A stretch of 42,202 nucleotides of DNA from Chara braunii (Eukaryota; Streptophyta; Charophyceae; Charales; Characeae): the NCBI GenBank assembly GCA_003427395.1, contig BFEA01000923.1:135491-177692 (forward strand). The letters run 5' to 3'. The translations under genes and the position numbers were made by a program. This document shows, piece after piece, positions 13,440 to 22,595 of this stretch. The stretch's first letter is position 1; the number at the start of each line of letters is the position of its first letter. Under the pieces are notes generated by a model. The model had not been told where the DNA came from. It searched no databases and saw only the letters and a program-made list of their open reading frames with translations.

Positions 13440-13865
13440 TTAACATAATGAGCCTCAGGTTTTCCTTTTTTTCATTTTTTTCGGAGCAAAAAGAGGCCCA
13501 AGAGGGGGGGGGGGGGCGAGGGAAGGGAGTGCTTAATTCTGAGATGCTAAGCTGGACCTGCTTCCCACTGGAGAAGCCGAAGCTGCGTTATGGCCTCAGT
13601 ATTTCCGGGTTGAAGTGCGAGGTATGTGGCCGCCTCCTCAATCAAATCAAATGTAATAAAAGCTTCTGCCTTTCCAAAGGACCCAAAACAACAAAAAAAA
13701 AGACCAAAAAAAACTAATCTAAACCTAAAAGCCACTTTAAAAAAAAAAAAAAAGAACAAAAACAAAGAAAAACTAAACTATTTCCAACCCATATATTCGG
13801 ACAATTGGGTGAGATTGTGCTCAGAATCCTCAAGATGCACTGCCAGCTATATGAAATGCAGGCCA

Positions 13866-14021
13866 GGGGTGCGGTCCCACCAGCCAAAAGAACTGGATTA
13901 AGCACCTGAATCTGGATGCCTTGTGAGCAGAGATGCAGAAAAGCAGATCAATCCCTCTCCACAACCATGTCCACATTCAGGCGTTAAATCCAATCTTCTT
14001 TGCTAATGGGACCTCGGCCCC
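13866..14021. mobile_element. Fold-back element, GGTCCCACC family, copy 1
   Basis: The left arm (GGTCCCACCAGCCAAAAG.. to CTGAATCTGGA) and right arm (TCCACATTCAGGCG.. to GCTAATGGGACC) are imperfect inverted complements of about 45 bp. The centre contains GAGATGCAGAAAAGC, shared with copy 3. No ORF. Confidence 0.75.
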
Positions 14022-14137
14022 CGAAGGGATATCACGTACGTCTGGCCTGACTCACCTTATCATAATTTTCAAAAATAAAATGAAGAAAAACTTACAATAC
14101 GAGAGGGAGTAAGCATGCCACTCTAGATCTCTTGCCT

Positions 14138-14304
14138 GGGGCGAGGTCCCTCAACCAAAGAGGATTGGATTGAAAGCCTGAATCTGGACGTGTTTGCGGA
14201 AAGGTACAGAAATCGAGATTGAACTACTTCTCTGCACTTCTGCTTAAAACACGTCCAGATTCAGGCGTTCAATCCAATCCTTTTTGCCAGTGGGGCCTCA
14301 CCCC
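14138..14304. mobile_element. Fold-back element, GGTCCCACC family, copy 2 (167 bp)
   Basis: The arms run from 14138 (GGGGCGAGGTCCCTC) to the inverted match ending at 14304 (GTGGGGCCTCACCCC). The inner arms pair CCTGAATCTGGACGTGTTT with the matching strand near 14240-14262. It is 117 bases downstream of copy 1. Confidence 0.78.
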
Positions 14305-14810
14305 TGAAGTACAAAAAAGCTATTTGCATTCGTGAGGCCAAAGGTCTCTTCTTGAGTTCTGCGCACTCACGTTGGGCCTGCGCCCCTCTGCCTGCTGCCA
14401 AATAACAGGTCATGAGCTCAAGCCCCCCTCCCTAACAATTGCAGCGCCCCGCCATAAAAAATGTCACCTTGGGACTTCTCGACCATAAGGCAACTGGAAC
14501 ACACGGAGTTCAATCAATACACACGCCTAAGTGCTGGCCACCGGGGCCGAGATTCCACTACCTTCTTCCTCCCACTACCTTCTTCCTCCCGAACACCATG
14601 ATCCAGTATCATGCCTGCACTGGGAGCAGAACAGGATTTGTATATGTTCATGGTGAGTGGACATTGATTATGTTCGAGGGAAAGCGCGAGCACGGATTGA
14701 GGGATCCTGACCATAAACAAGAGAAGATCGTTCGTCAGCATCTTGCTACGGGTTATGCGCTGGGACAACTGACAATGCGGAATCGTCACAGGTAAATTAA
14801 CACCTGCACC

Positions 14811-14930
14811 AATGGGCTTAGCTCAGTTGGCACACCCCTAAACTAATTGTTGAAATGCAGACCTGAGTTTGAATCCAGATGGAACCAGATGAACGAAGTT
14901 CCTGAATTACCGGGACAATTGCACGAGGCC
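14811..14930 (+). mobile_element. tRNA-derived SINE-like element (uninterrupted copy)
   Basis: TTAGCTCAGTTGGCACACCCC (box A region, 14819-14838), then TTGTTGAAATGCAGAC, then GAGTTTGAATCC (box B, 14865-14876), then AGATGGAACCAGATGAAC and a GAATTACCGGG word. The same series appears on the minus strand at 5160-5320, which identifies the family and shows what that copy looked like before its poly(A) insertion. Confidence 0.7.
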
Positions 14931-15345
14931 AAGCAGAAGGAAGCGACTGGATCTCTGTACACGCATCACGTGTCTGTCAGTGTGCCGTCGTAAGAGGAAA
15001 CGACAAGGTGGAACGGGCAGGAAACAACAACTTGAAGATTAAATGTGCAGTCGACGACGCATCATGCAAGTTTACATGGGTGGGCGGCACTTTTCAACGG
15101 CATTGCGCCATCGGCATTGCGTGCGGCCAAGCAGAAGGAAGGGACTGGAACTCTGTACACATGTCACGTGTCTGTCAGCGTGCCGTAGTTGCGCACGGCC
15201 AAGCAGAAGGAAGGGACTGGAACTCTGTACACATGTCACGTGTCTGTCCGCGTGCCGTAGTGAGAGAAAACAACAAGGTGGAACGAGCAGCAAACAACAA
15301 CATTAAATGGGCAGTCGACCACGCATCATGCAAGTTTACATGGGG
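14926..15345. repeat. Nested tandem duplication
   Basis: The block GGCCAAGCAGAAGGAAG..CTCTGTACAC..TCACGTGTCTGTC occurs three times (starting near 14927, 15123 and 15198). A larger block (GACAAGGTGGAACG..AACAACAAC..GCAGTCGACxACGCATCATG) occurs twice around 15003-15077 and 15270-15341. Unequal exchange is the simplest explanation. Confidence 0.85.
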
Positions 15346-15764
15346 CACTCGTCCTGCCCATCACTATCCAATTATTTCAATTTTCAACGGATGCCCAAAG
15401 GACGAAAAAGGAGCCATTGGCTCGCAATCATCAAAATGAGCGACCAAGAGGGCGGGGGGGGGGGCACACTCTCTTTTCTCTTCATTTCCCCCAAAAGCAG
15501 AAACGACTCCGCAGGGATGGCTCCTCGCAGGAGACGTCATGGAGCCATATACTGACACAAGAACTCTCAAGCAACTATCTAGCCCGATTTACGGCCAGAT
15601 TCGATCGGGAAAGTGGAAGTGTACGCCCTACACTTCCCTAAACGTCTAAGTTGAAAAAGCAGAGGGGGTAAGGGAATAGAGAGGAAAAGAGGGACATACT
15701 ACGAAAAACCGTATGAGAGTTGTTGGTCACTACTGATGTCCGGGGCAAGGTCTCACTTATTCAG

Positions 15765-15890
15765 TACAGCGGACTTTTTACTCTAAGCTCTGGTCGTGAT
15801 TCCAGTCAGATACATTCAGGTCTTGGCCGTCATTACAGATATATTTAGCAAAGTGCTTGTGTGAACATGATGTCCTCAGATTCCTTTCTT
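15765..15890. mobile_element. Fold-back element, CTCACACT family (degraded)
   Basis: It shares CGTGATTCCAGTCAGATACAT, a GTCATTACAG word and AAAGTGCTTGTGTGAACATG with the copy at 5346-5475. The terminal arms are eroded. Confidence 0.4.
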
Positions 15891-15949
15891 CCACTCGTAA
15901 ATTAACGATGATCAGCGACCAGAAAGGAGTAGTCCATGCACGTTGGACC

Positions 15950-16235
15950 ACGCCCCCAAAAGCCTGCGCATGCAATCACCGAAGAAAATTTCAAGCAACG
16001 TCTATTCACACCTACTTCGAGATGGCATTGTTCCACAAGCGGCAAGGTCGCACTCACATGGATTGCTCGCCCGGAATCCGGTGCATGCATCCACCGAAGG
16101 AGATTTCAAACAACGTAGTTGTACACCTACACCTACTTCGGGACGGCATTTCCAACAGCAGCGTACACCTGCACCTACACCTACTTCAAGACGGCAGCGA
16201 GATCCCACTTACACGGATTGCTCGTTTCAGGTCAT
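15950..16235. repeat. Diverged tandem repeat (~120-bp units)
   Basis: Repeated words include GCATGCAATCACCGAAG or GCATGCATCCACCGAAG, ATTTCAARCAACGT, CACACCTACTTCG or ACACCTACACCTACTTC, and ATGGATTGCTCG or ACGGATTGCTCG. Two to three copies, non-coding, followed by an A-rich tract. Confidence 0.7.
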
Positions 16236-16415
16236 CGACGTTTACCATCTACGGTCCAAAAAATAAAAAAATAAAAAAATAAAAAAAGCATGAGGGCAAG
16301 GAGGGCTAAGCCCAGGCAAGAGAAACGTGTGACTTTTTTTTTTTTTTTTTTTTTCGTAAGATTGAAGGTAACAGAAACCATGAAGTGGGAATCTTTTCTC
16401 GGTCCTGCACCTCTC

Positions 16416-16539
16416 AGGGCATACTCACACTAGGACTTTCATGGATGTTCATGACCGCTTTCCCGACCGGGCATGGATGCACGTGACCGCAATTACGTCC
16501 ACAGAGGGAGTGGGAAAAGTCCTAGTGTGAGCATGCCCT
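16416..16539. mobile_element. 124-bp fold-back MITE, CTCACACT family (best copy)
   Basis: AGGGCATACTCACACTAGGA (16416-16435) and its inverted complement TCCTAGTGTGAGCATGCCCT (16520-16539) are near-perfect, and pairing continues inward through ACTTT/AAAGT. The interior is non-coding. The flanks show no obvious target duplication. Confidence 0.75.
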
Positions 16540-16734
16540 CAGTTCGTTTCTATCTCGAGTATCTCCTCGGAGACCGCCCCCCCACACCCCCCACCACGCT
16601 CCCCGTCTTCTTCCCCCAACTTACACGTAAGCCTTCCGTCGGAGAGGAAATAACAGAAACAAAGGAACAATCAAATTGCCATCTTTTCTCGGACGCTTAC
16701 GTCTGTCTATTTCTTTTTCATCAAGTATCACTTC

Positions 16735-17095
16735 ACCGCCCTCTTCTCCAAACCGTCTTTCCCGCCGCTCCCTGTCCCTCCCTCCCTCCCTCCCTCCCTC
16801 CCTCCCCCCTCAATCAAACTTCCCTCCCTTCTCCCCACACTTGCACGTCAATCGCTCATCACCCGAAGGGGTCACGTCCACTCACACAGATCTATCAGTT
16901 GGGATCGCACCGCGGATCACCACGACCCACTGCTTCTCCCAATCATCTCAGGCACTTCGGTTGGTCGACGCAATCACCTTGCCAGGCGAGGCGGCAGTGT
17001 TCACTCTAACGTCAAACTTTTACCGCTTCGTCAACCGTTCTTTTTTTTCTTTCTTTTTTTTTTTCTTTTTTTTTTGCTAATCTTCTCTGTATCGC
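16735..17095. repeat. Pyrimidine-rich low-complexity tract
   Basis: CCCT repeats at about 16778-16806 and long T-rich runs at 17040-17075. ORFs through here are compositional. Confidence 0.85.
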
Positions 17096-17154
17096 TCCAA
17101 ATTTACCGGGCGTCAAGCGTTCTGTTCTTTTTTTGGGGAAGCTTTTCCGTGTCA

Positions 17155-17270
17155 GGATTCAAACTCGTGATCTGTCTGCTACATGTGTGTGTACCATTCA
17201 GTCGCATGGGCCCGGCAACNATCTGTCTGCTACATGTGTGTGTACCATTCAGTCGCATGGGCCCGGCAAC
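17155..17270 (-). mobile_element. tRNA-like element duplicated across an assembly N
   Basis: The minus strand carries a box-B-like GAGTTTGAATCCTGACA near 17152-17168 and, upstream, GCGACTGAATGGTACAC (box-A-like). A single N at 17220 separates two identical 50-base copies (17170-17219 and 17221-17270). I read this as unmerged contig ends and not as biology. Confidence 0.55.
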
Positions 17271-17563
17271 CTCGTTGCATGCCATAGCCCATACGCATCA
17301 TGTCTGTTTTCGTTTCTTAACGTTTGTTTTTTTTTTTTAACGTTTTTTCATATACACCCAGATTTGAGAATTACAACCGGAAGAAAAAAAAAAAAAGGTT
17401 CAACGAGAGGACAGCAGCGGAGAACTAAACTTAGATAAGCAGATGAAGAAATAGAATGAGGGCAAAGAAATTTGGATTACAATACCCGACATGCGATCAC
17501 TAAAGTGACAAACGACAGTCCGCCGCTGACAGCAAAACTTACAAATGGTCGCCGACAGGAAAA

Positions 17564-17599
17564 ACTATAGTAGTACTATAGTAGTACTATAGTAGTACT
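17564..17599. repeat. 11-bp tandem repeat (ACTATAGTAGT)3
   Basis: Three exact copies plus ACT. Confidence 0.95.
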
Positions 17600-17658
17600 T
17601 CAAAGGGGGGAGAAAGTGGCGGTACGTTAGAGACGGAGAAATGGTACCAGTAGTACTC

Positions 17659-17766
17659 TCAAGGGGGGTAATGGTGATATCTTGAAGGGGGAAACCGCGG
17701 GAGATTTTATCATCAAGGGGGGTAATGGTGAAATCTTGAAGGGGGAAAACGTGGGAGATGTTATCA
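17659..17766. repeat. 54-bp tandem duplication upstream of the U6-like gene
   Basis: Two copies (17659-17712 and 17713-17766) differ at a few positions. Each starts TCAAGGGGGGTAATGGTG and itself contains a half-length echo (TTGAAGGGGGAAA). It ends 35 bases before the U6-like sequence, where a plant U6 promoter would lie, but I see neither a clear upstream sequence element nor a canonical TATA box at the usual distance. Confidence 0.9.
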
Positions 17767-17801
17767 TCAATCGGATTCAGACGAATATTAAAAAAAGAAC
17801 G

Positions 17802-17897
17802 GTCCAACTTTTCAGGACATCCATCAAAATTGGAACGATGCAGAGAAGATTAGCATGGCCCCTGACACGCACAATTTGGGAAATGGTCCAATTTTTT
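17802..17897 (+). pseudogene. U6: U6 snRNA-like gene with a 10-base deletion
   Basis: This matches the spliceosomal U6 small nuclear RNA. The 5' stem-loop arms GTCC and GGAC are present, followed by AAAATTGGAACGAT, then GCAGAGAAGATTAGCATGG (the ACAGAGA-box region with its first A changed to G, and the AGC triad), CCCCTG, ACACGCAC, and the plant-type 3' end GGTCCAA with six T as a Pol III terminator. Compared with known U6, ten bases of the internal stem-loop are missing between CCCCTG and ACACGC. The ends of the gap carry a TG direct repeat, as expected for a slippage deletion. The internal stem-loop is essential for catalysis, so this is most likely a pseudogene or retrocopy. It lies antisense to, and downstream of, the long exon of the neighbouring gene. 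Confidence 0.88.
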
Positions 17898-18035
17898 ACC
17901 CAAAGCCTACAGATCCGTATTTAAGCAAAAAAAAAAAGAAAAAAAAAAGGTCGTTTTGGATGTGGGCGCACAACCAACACCTCAGCCCCATTACCTCAGA
18001 AAACAGCGGAAGGCCCAGCAGTTATATAAAGCAAA

Positions 18036-18040
<5 letters not shown>

Positions 18041-18109
<69 letters not shown>

Positions 18110-18152
18110 CTCTCTCTCCCGCGCGCGCGCGCGCGCGCACACACACACACAG
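18041..18152. repeat. (CT)n, (GC)n and (AC)n compound microsatellite
   Basis: A CT run at 18041-18103, a short imperfect bridge, an alternating GC run at 18120-18138 and an AC run to about 18150. The GC/AC alternation is the type that can adopt Z-DNA. A TATATAAA word sits just upstream at 18023-18030 on the plus strand, without other promoter evidence. Confidence 0.95.
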
Positions 18153-18348
18153 CGATAAGCAAGGGGGTAACGGCTGAGAGAGATGGCAAACAGAACACTG
18201 ACGATCACATAGGCGCGGGAAAAGGGGAAAGATAAGATTTTCATTCAGTAGAGTAGACGAGACGAGACAGGGAGGAAGTTACTGCGACGAGGTCGAGCGA
18301 CATCGACCTGTCCAAGGAGAAGGCGGCACAAAGGACGAAGAAAGACTG

Positions 18349-18354
18349 ACCTGG
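18349..18354 (-). promoter_or_regulatory. Predicted 5' splice site of the long exon
   Basis: On the minus strand the sequence is CGCCAG then GTCAGTCTTTCTTC, a near-perfect donor. The protein-like reading (..FLKIIRQ) stops being plausible after it. A nearby acceptor-like CTCCTTGGACAG lies only about 40 bases further on, which would be an unusually short intron. Confidence 0.6.
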
Positions 18355-19044
18355 CGAATGATTTTCAAGAAATCCTCCCTCATAGCGCGAGTGCTTCCGG
18401 GGTTCTTCTCGGGAAGGAGTTTTACGATGTTCCTAGCCTGGGCTCCACCTATACCCCGCTCCAAGACAACGGCCAATGCCTTGTCCACGTCCGCAGGTTT
18501 AATGACCTCCTTAGGGCCCAATACGATCTCCACAATATCCCACAGCAGCTCCTTGATCTTCTGGATCTTCTTCTTAGCGGCACCGGTTTCCTTCACCATC
18601 ATCTTCCCTGTGAGGGGATTTTTCTTGCGCGAACAGATGGTGATTTCCAGCAACGATTTTGCAGGCCTTCCTTTCTTCTTCGACCCCGGCATGCTGGTCC
18701 CCCTTTGTCCTCCGCGCAATGAGACACCTCTGCGCTGCCGGCGGGATGGTGGAGACGCTTGAGGAGCTGCTGCCGGCGATGCTGCGGCCGCTGTTGCCGC
18801 CGCTGCAGACGACACACAACCAGAAGTTAGGATGGAGACAACAGGCCTTTCCGCCAACGCCGAGCGAGCAGCGGGGCTACCGGTCGCCTCGTAGGCGACC
18901 GACACCGAGACCTTCTCCTGATTGGTCGTCGGCGGCGGACGGACTGGCGGGGACTGGTTATTACCTCTACCGTTCGCATCTCCATCCGCAGCCGCTGAGC
19001 AAAGATGGCTCGCTAATCTCGTCTGCGGCCCGACCCCCGAACCA

Positions 19045-19078
<34 letters not shown>

Positions 19079-20731
19079 CTAAAGCGGTCGTCGGGGGAAC
19101 GTTCCCTGGCGACCGGTCGCCTTCGGTAGCTGCCGTTTGGAAGGACGGCTCCACTACTCCCCCTCCGCCTCCTTCCCGAAGGCGTCTCATCATGTCCTCA
19201 GCTGAAGACGCCGCCGGACCCGCGTTCATATTCATCTGCAAAAACTGACGACCTGCGCAGCATCCCTTCTTATTGCCCTCCTCTAGCCCCTCTTCACGTC
19301 CCTCTCTCTGTCTCTTTTGCTGATCCTGCTGTTGAGGATTCTCCCGCTCTCTCTCGGCCGCCGCCTCCTTGCATTGATGCTCCTGCTGATGTTCATCGAC
19401 GACAGCCGCGCCCCCGCCCGTGGTCGTGCTGCAATCCGGACTCGATTGACCGGTCGTTGCGGCCAAGCGACCGTCCGCCGAGCTGCGCTCCGTCGTGCCA
19501 CTCATACAACCTACCGGCGGTCGTACCGCCGGACCATTTTGTTCCTTGTTGGAAGATGACGTGGGGGAGGAGTTGAGACCCGCGGCCGAACAGTGCACTA
19601 CGTACTTCGGCATATTAGTGGGCTTTATCATACTGCAACCCTGCATGGGCAATGTATCTACAGTCGTCGATCTGGCCTCCTGCTGCTGCTGGAGCTGCTG
19701 CTGGAGCTGCTGCTGGAGCTGCTGCTGGTGCTGGGGGAACGGGGAGTGATTAGGAGAAGACAGCGTAGCCGGGGATTGCGACTGCAAGAACCCAGCAACC
19801 ATGGAGGAGATGGTGACAACCTGAGTGCCATTGTTCACCAAAGGACCCCCCCTCACGGGCAGCAGCTCCGCCCGCCCGGCACCAGAGTCCCCATCACAGC
19901 GAGCAAGTACCACCATAGCGGGGGAACGCGTCCGCGACCGGCTCATCCTCTCAACCGATTGCAACACTTCACTGTGCGACCGGTCGTCCGATATGCTACC
20001 ACCAGATCGAGCAGGGACGCTTTCTGCTGAGCGAGAATAACCCGTAGCCGTCGGAGCTCGGCAGGTCGTTTCCATCATCTCCCTCTCTCTGTTCGCGCCT
20101 CCTTCCGCGGTAGAGCTTGGTCCCACCGCCACCGCGCCATCTGGTGCCCTCCTTCCCACCGCCACGTCTACTGCTCTCGCCGAGCTCGGCGACCTCGCCC
20201 CACACGCTGCCGCCCCCACCGCCGCCGCCATTGCCGCCGCTCCTTCGCTGTACGCTCGCAGCCCTGCCAACCCCCCCTCTTCACTCTGTTGAATTTCACT
20301 TGGCTCCACCTTCACCCCGATAATCCTCGCTGCTGCTAAAGGCACCGGCACTCCGAACGCCACCCGCAGCCGCTCATGGGCACCTCCATCTTGCCCTCCA
20401 GCTCGGTCGGGACGCCTGATCTTGAACCTATTTTCGGACAAAAAGTCGATCACTCTCTGACCCTCAACGCTGCAGAGGAGGTTCTTTGCTCTCTGTTGTC
20501 TCTCTTCTTCGCTCTTCGAATCGTTGGCCTTCCACGCTGGTGCCGGGGGCGTTAACGGCGCCGCCATGGAGCATACGCTACAAAAGGGAACACAAATGTT
20601 GGAACTTGCGCCTTCGGGCTGCTGCAGTACCTGCTGCTGCTGCTGCTGCAGTTTCAGCTGCTGCTGCTGCAGTTTCAGCTGCTGCTGCTGCTGAATCTGC
20701 TGATGCTGTTGCAGCTGCTTCTGCAGTTGAA

Positions 20732-20765
<34 letters not shown>

Positions 20766-22064
20766 CTGAAGATGCAGCTGTTGCTGCTGCTGCAATTGAT
20801 GCGCGGCCCGCAGCGTCGGCTCATCTTGCCCCGCTGGTTTTTGCTGATGCAAATGATAATGCTGCAACTGCCCGTTTGCCAAAAGACTGCTCGTATGGCT
20901 GGGCATAGGCATAGGCGTTAACGTGGCCGTCGACGTGGCGTTTCCCATCCGAATGATGCGCGCGCCCTGACACAGCGGCGCCGCGGAAACCGCCATGTGA
21001 CCAACAATTCCACCCGCCACCGCCAGAAACTCCGGCGGCCGTCCCGTCATCGTCAGACCAACACGGTTTCCCCCCGACTGCCCGGGACTCCCATTCGACG
21101 ACATCTTCACCGCTCCCTCTTTCATCGACCCTGGCGACGACAGATTACCTCGCCCCCCTTCTCCTCCTCTTGGCTCTCCCGCCACTCCCGTCCCAGCCAT
21201 TGGACACGACTCACCCGATTGGCTATCTACGGACGACTTCGGGCTCTCCTCCCCTCCTCCTCCTGCTACACCTGCCGCTGCTCCTGCACCTTCTCGTCCT
21301 CCACCGTCACCAGCCCCAACAACTTCATGATGATGCGCATTCGGCGAGAGATGCCTTTCCCCGAACCCGGATATGAAGTTGCGCTCGGCTTCCACGGACG
21401 TTCTTCCACCATATCCACCATTACCGCAACCATAACCCATCGTCAAGGAGACGCTGCTTTCAAATCCAATGCCGCCAGCGGGACCCTTAGTCTGATTCCC
21501 ACTCTGAACCTCCGGATGCTGGGACTCCTGATTGGGACCAGGAGGGGAACAAGGCTCCAATTTACACAAGACGGTCATCTCCCTGCCCTTTCGCTCTGGC
21601 TGTGTTTGCGACGATTTGCAAACCGGAGATCTCGAGACACAATCAAGGTAATTGCGCTCTAAAAGTGGAGGGGGGGGAGGAGGAGGAGGAGTACGCGCAG
21701 GAGGAGATCCATGTGCGGTAGCGCCACAAGACTCTCGCGGCAATGCATGCACGTCAACGCGCCGCAGATCGTTGGCGCATTCGGTTTCAACACGATGATT
21801 ACCCTGATCAGAAGAAGCGGAGGCATTCTCGACCATAGAGCGAGAAACAGCTGCAGCGGTCGAAAAGCATGACGCTCGACAAACATCAGTTCCCCCTGCC
21901 TGACTGCCGGGTCGCTGCTGCCCAGCACGGCCGTCCGGCGTTTCTTCCGACTTCAATCGTTTCTCTGGAGGAGAGCAAAGAGACAATCCGTCCCCTATAA
22001 CGAAGGGGAAGGCCGAGGTGGGGCCGCACACAGCCGCCGCACCTGCCTTCCTAACCGTGCCCAT
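18351..22064 (-). CDS. Long first coding exon of an unidentified Gln/Ala/Gly-rich, probably nuclear protein
   Basis: An open frame of about 1,238 codons starts at the ATG at 22064-22062; a TTG two codons upstream is less likely. No family recognised. Visible in order: a Pro run (about residues 127-136), a Gly-rich stretch (about 240-300), a long interrupted Gln tract (about 423-482, encoded by CAG/CAA runs at 20624-20800), a non-repetitive segment with VEGQRVIDFLSENRFKIRRP (about 528-548), a second Gln tract (about 778-797), Ala runs near 1000 and 1080, then a basic AT-hook-like KKKGRPAK. After this comes a non-repetitive, helical-looking C-terminal block (about 1137-1238) with KKNPLTGKMMVKE, IKELLWDIVEIVLG and LPEKNPGS. 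The frame then meets CAG then GTCAGT, a consensus splice donor in phase 0 at 18351/18350, so the protein continues in another exon that I cannot place. Gln tracts plus an AT-hook-like motif suggest a transcription or chromatin role; this is inference. Confidence 0.75.
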
Positions 22065-22079
22065 GCTCAAATGCTTATG

Positions 22080-22081
<2 letters not shown>

Positions 22082-22173
<92 letters not shown>

Positions 22174-22176
22174 TGT
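22082..22176. repeat. (CT)n(GT)n microsatellite abutting the start codon (GA)n on the gene strand
   Basis: CT run at 22082-22156, GT run at 22157-22176, then the gap. On the coding (minus) strand it is a GA run ending 17 bases before the ATG. GA-rich leaders are known targets of GAGA-binding (BBR/BPC) factors in land plants; whether that applies here is untested. Confidence 0.95.
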
Positions 22177-22546
22177 NNNNNNNNNNNNNNNNNNNNNNNN
22201 NNNNNNNNNNNNNNNNNNNNNNNNNNNNNNNNNNNNNNNNNNNNNNNNNNNNNNNNNNNNNNNNNNNNNNNNNNNNNNNNNNNNNNNNNNNNNNNNNNNN
22301 NNNNNNNNNNNNNNNNNNNNNNNNNNNNNNNNNNNNNNNNNNNNNNNNNNNNNNNNNNNNNNNNNNNNNNNNNNNNNNNNNNNNNNNNNNNNNNNNNNNN
22401 NNNNNNNNNNNNNNNNNNNNNNNNNNNNNNNNNNNNNNNNNNNNNNNNNNNNNNNNNNNNNNNNNNNNNNNNNNNNNNNNNNNNNNNNNNNNNNNNNNNN
22501 NNNNNNNNNNNNNNNNNNNNNNNNNNNNNNNNNNNNNNNNNNNNNN
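22177..22546. other. Assembly gap, 370 N
   Basis: A run of N between a CT/GT repeat and a GA repeat. The flanking CT and GA runs are complementary and may have blocked assembly. Any ORF drawn across it is meaningless. Confidence 0.99.

Positions 22547-22592
<46 letters not shown>
22547..22592. repeat. (GA)n microsatellite
   Basis: A pure GA run emerging from the gap. On the gene strand it is a TC run in the presumed 5' leader. Confidence 0.97.

Positions 22593-22595
<3 letters not shown>

Noticed and set aside
18308-18350. A ~40-base intron after the long exon
   Set aside because: An acceptor-like CAG exists, but the intron would be unusually short and the following frame soon loses protein character; left open.
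20486-20921. Ala/Leu-rich plus-strand ORFs opposite the long exon
   Set aside because: Shadows of the Gln tract (CAG repeats read on the other strand).
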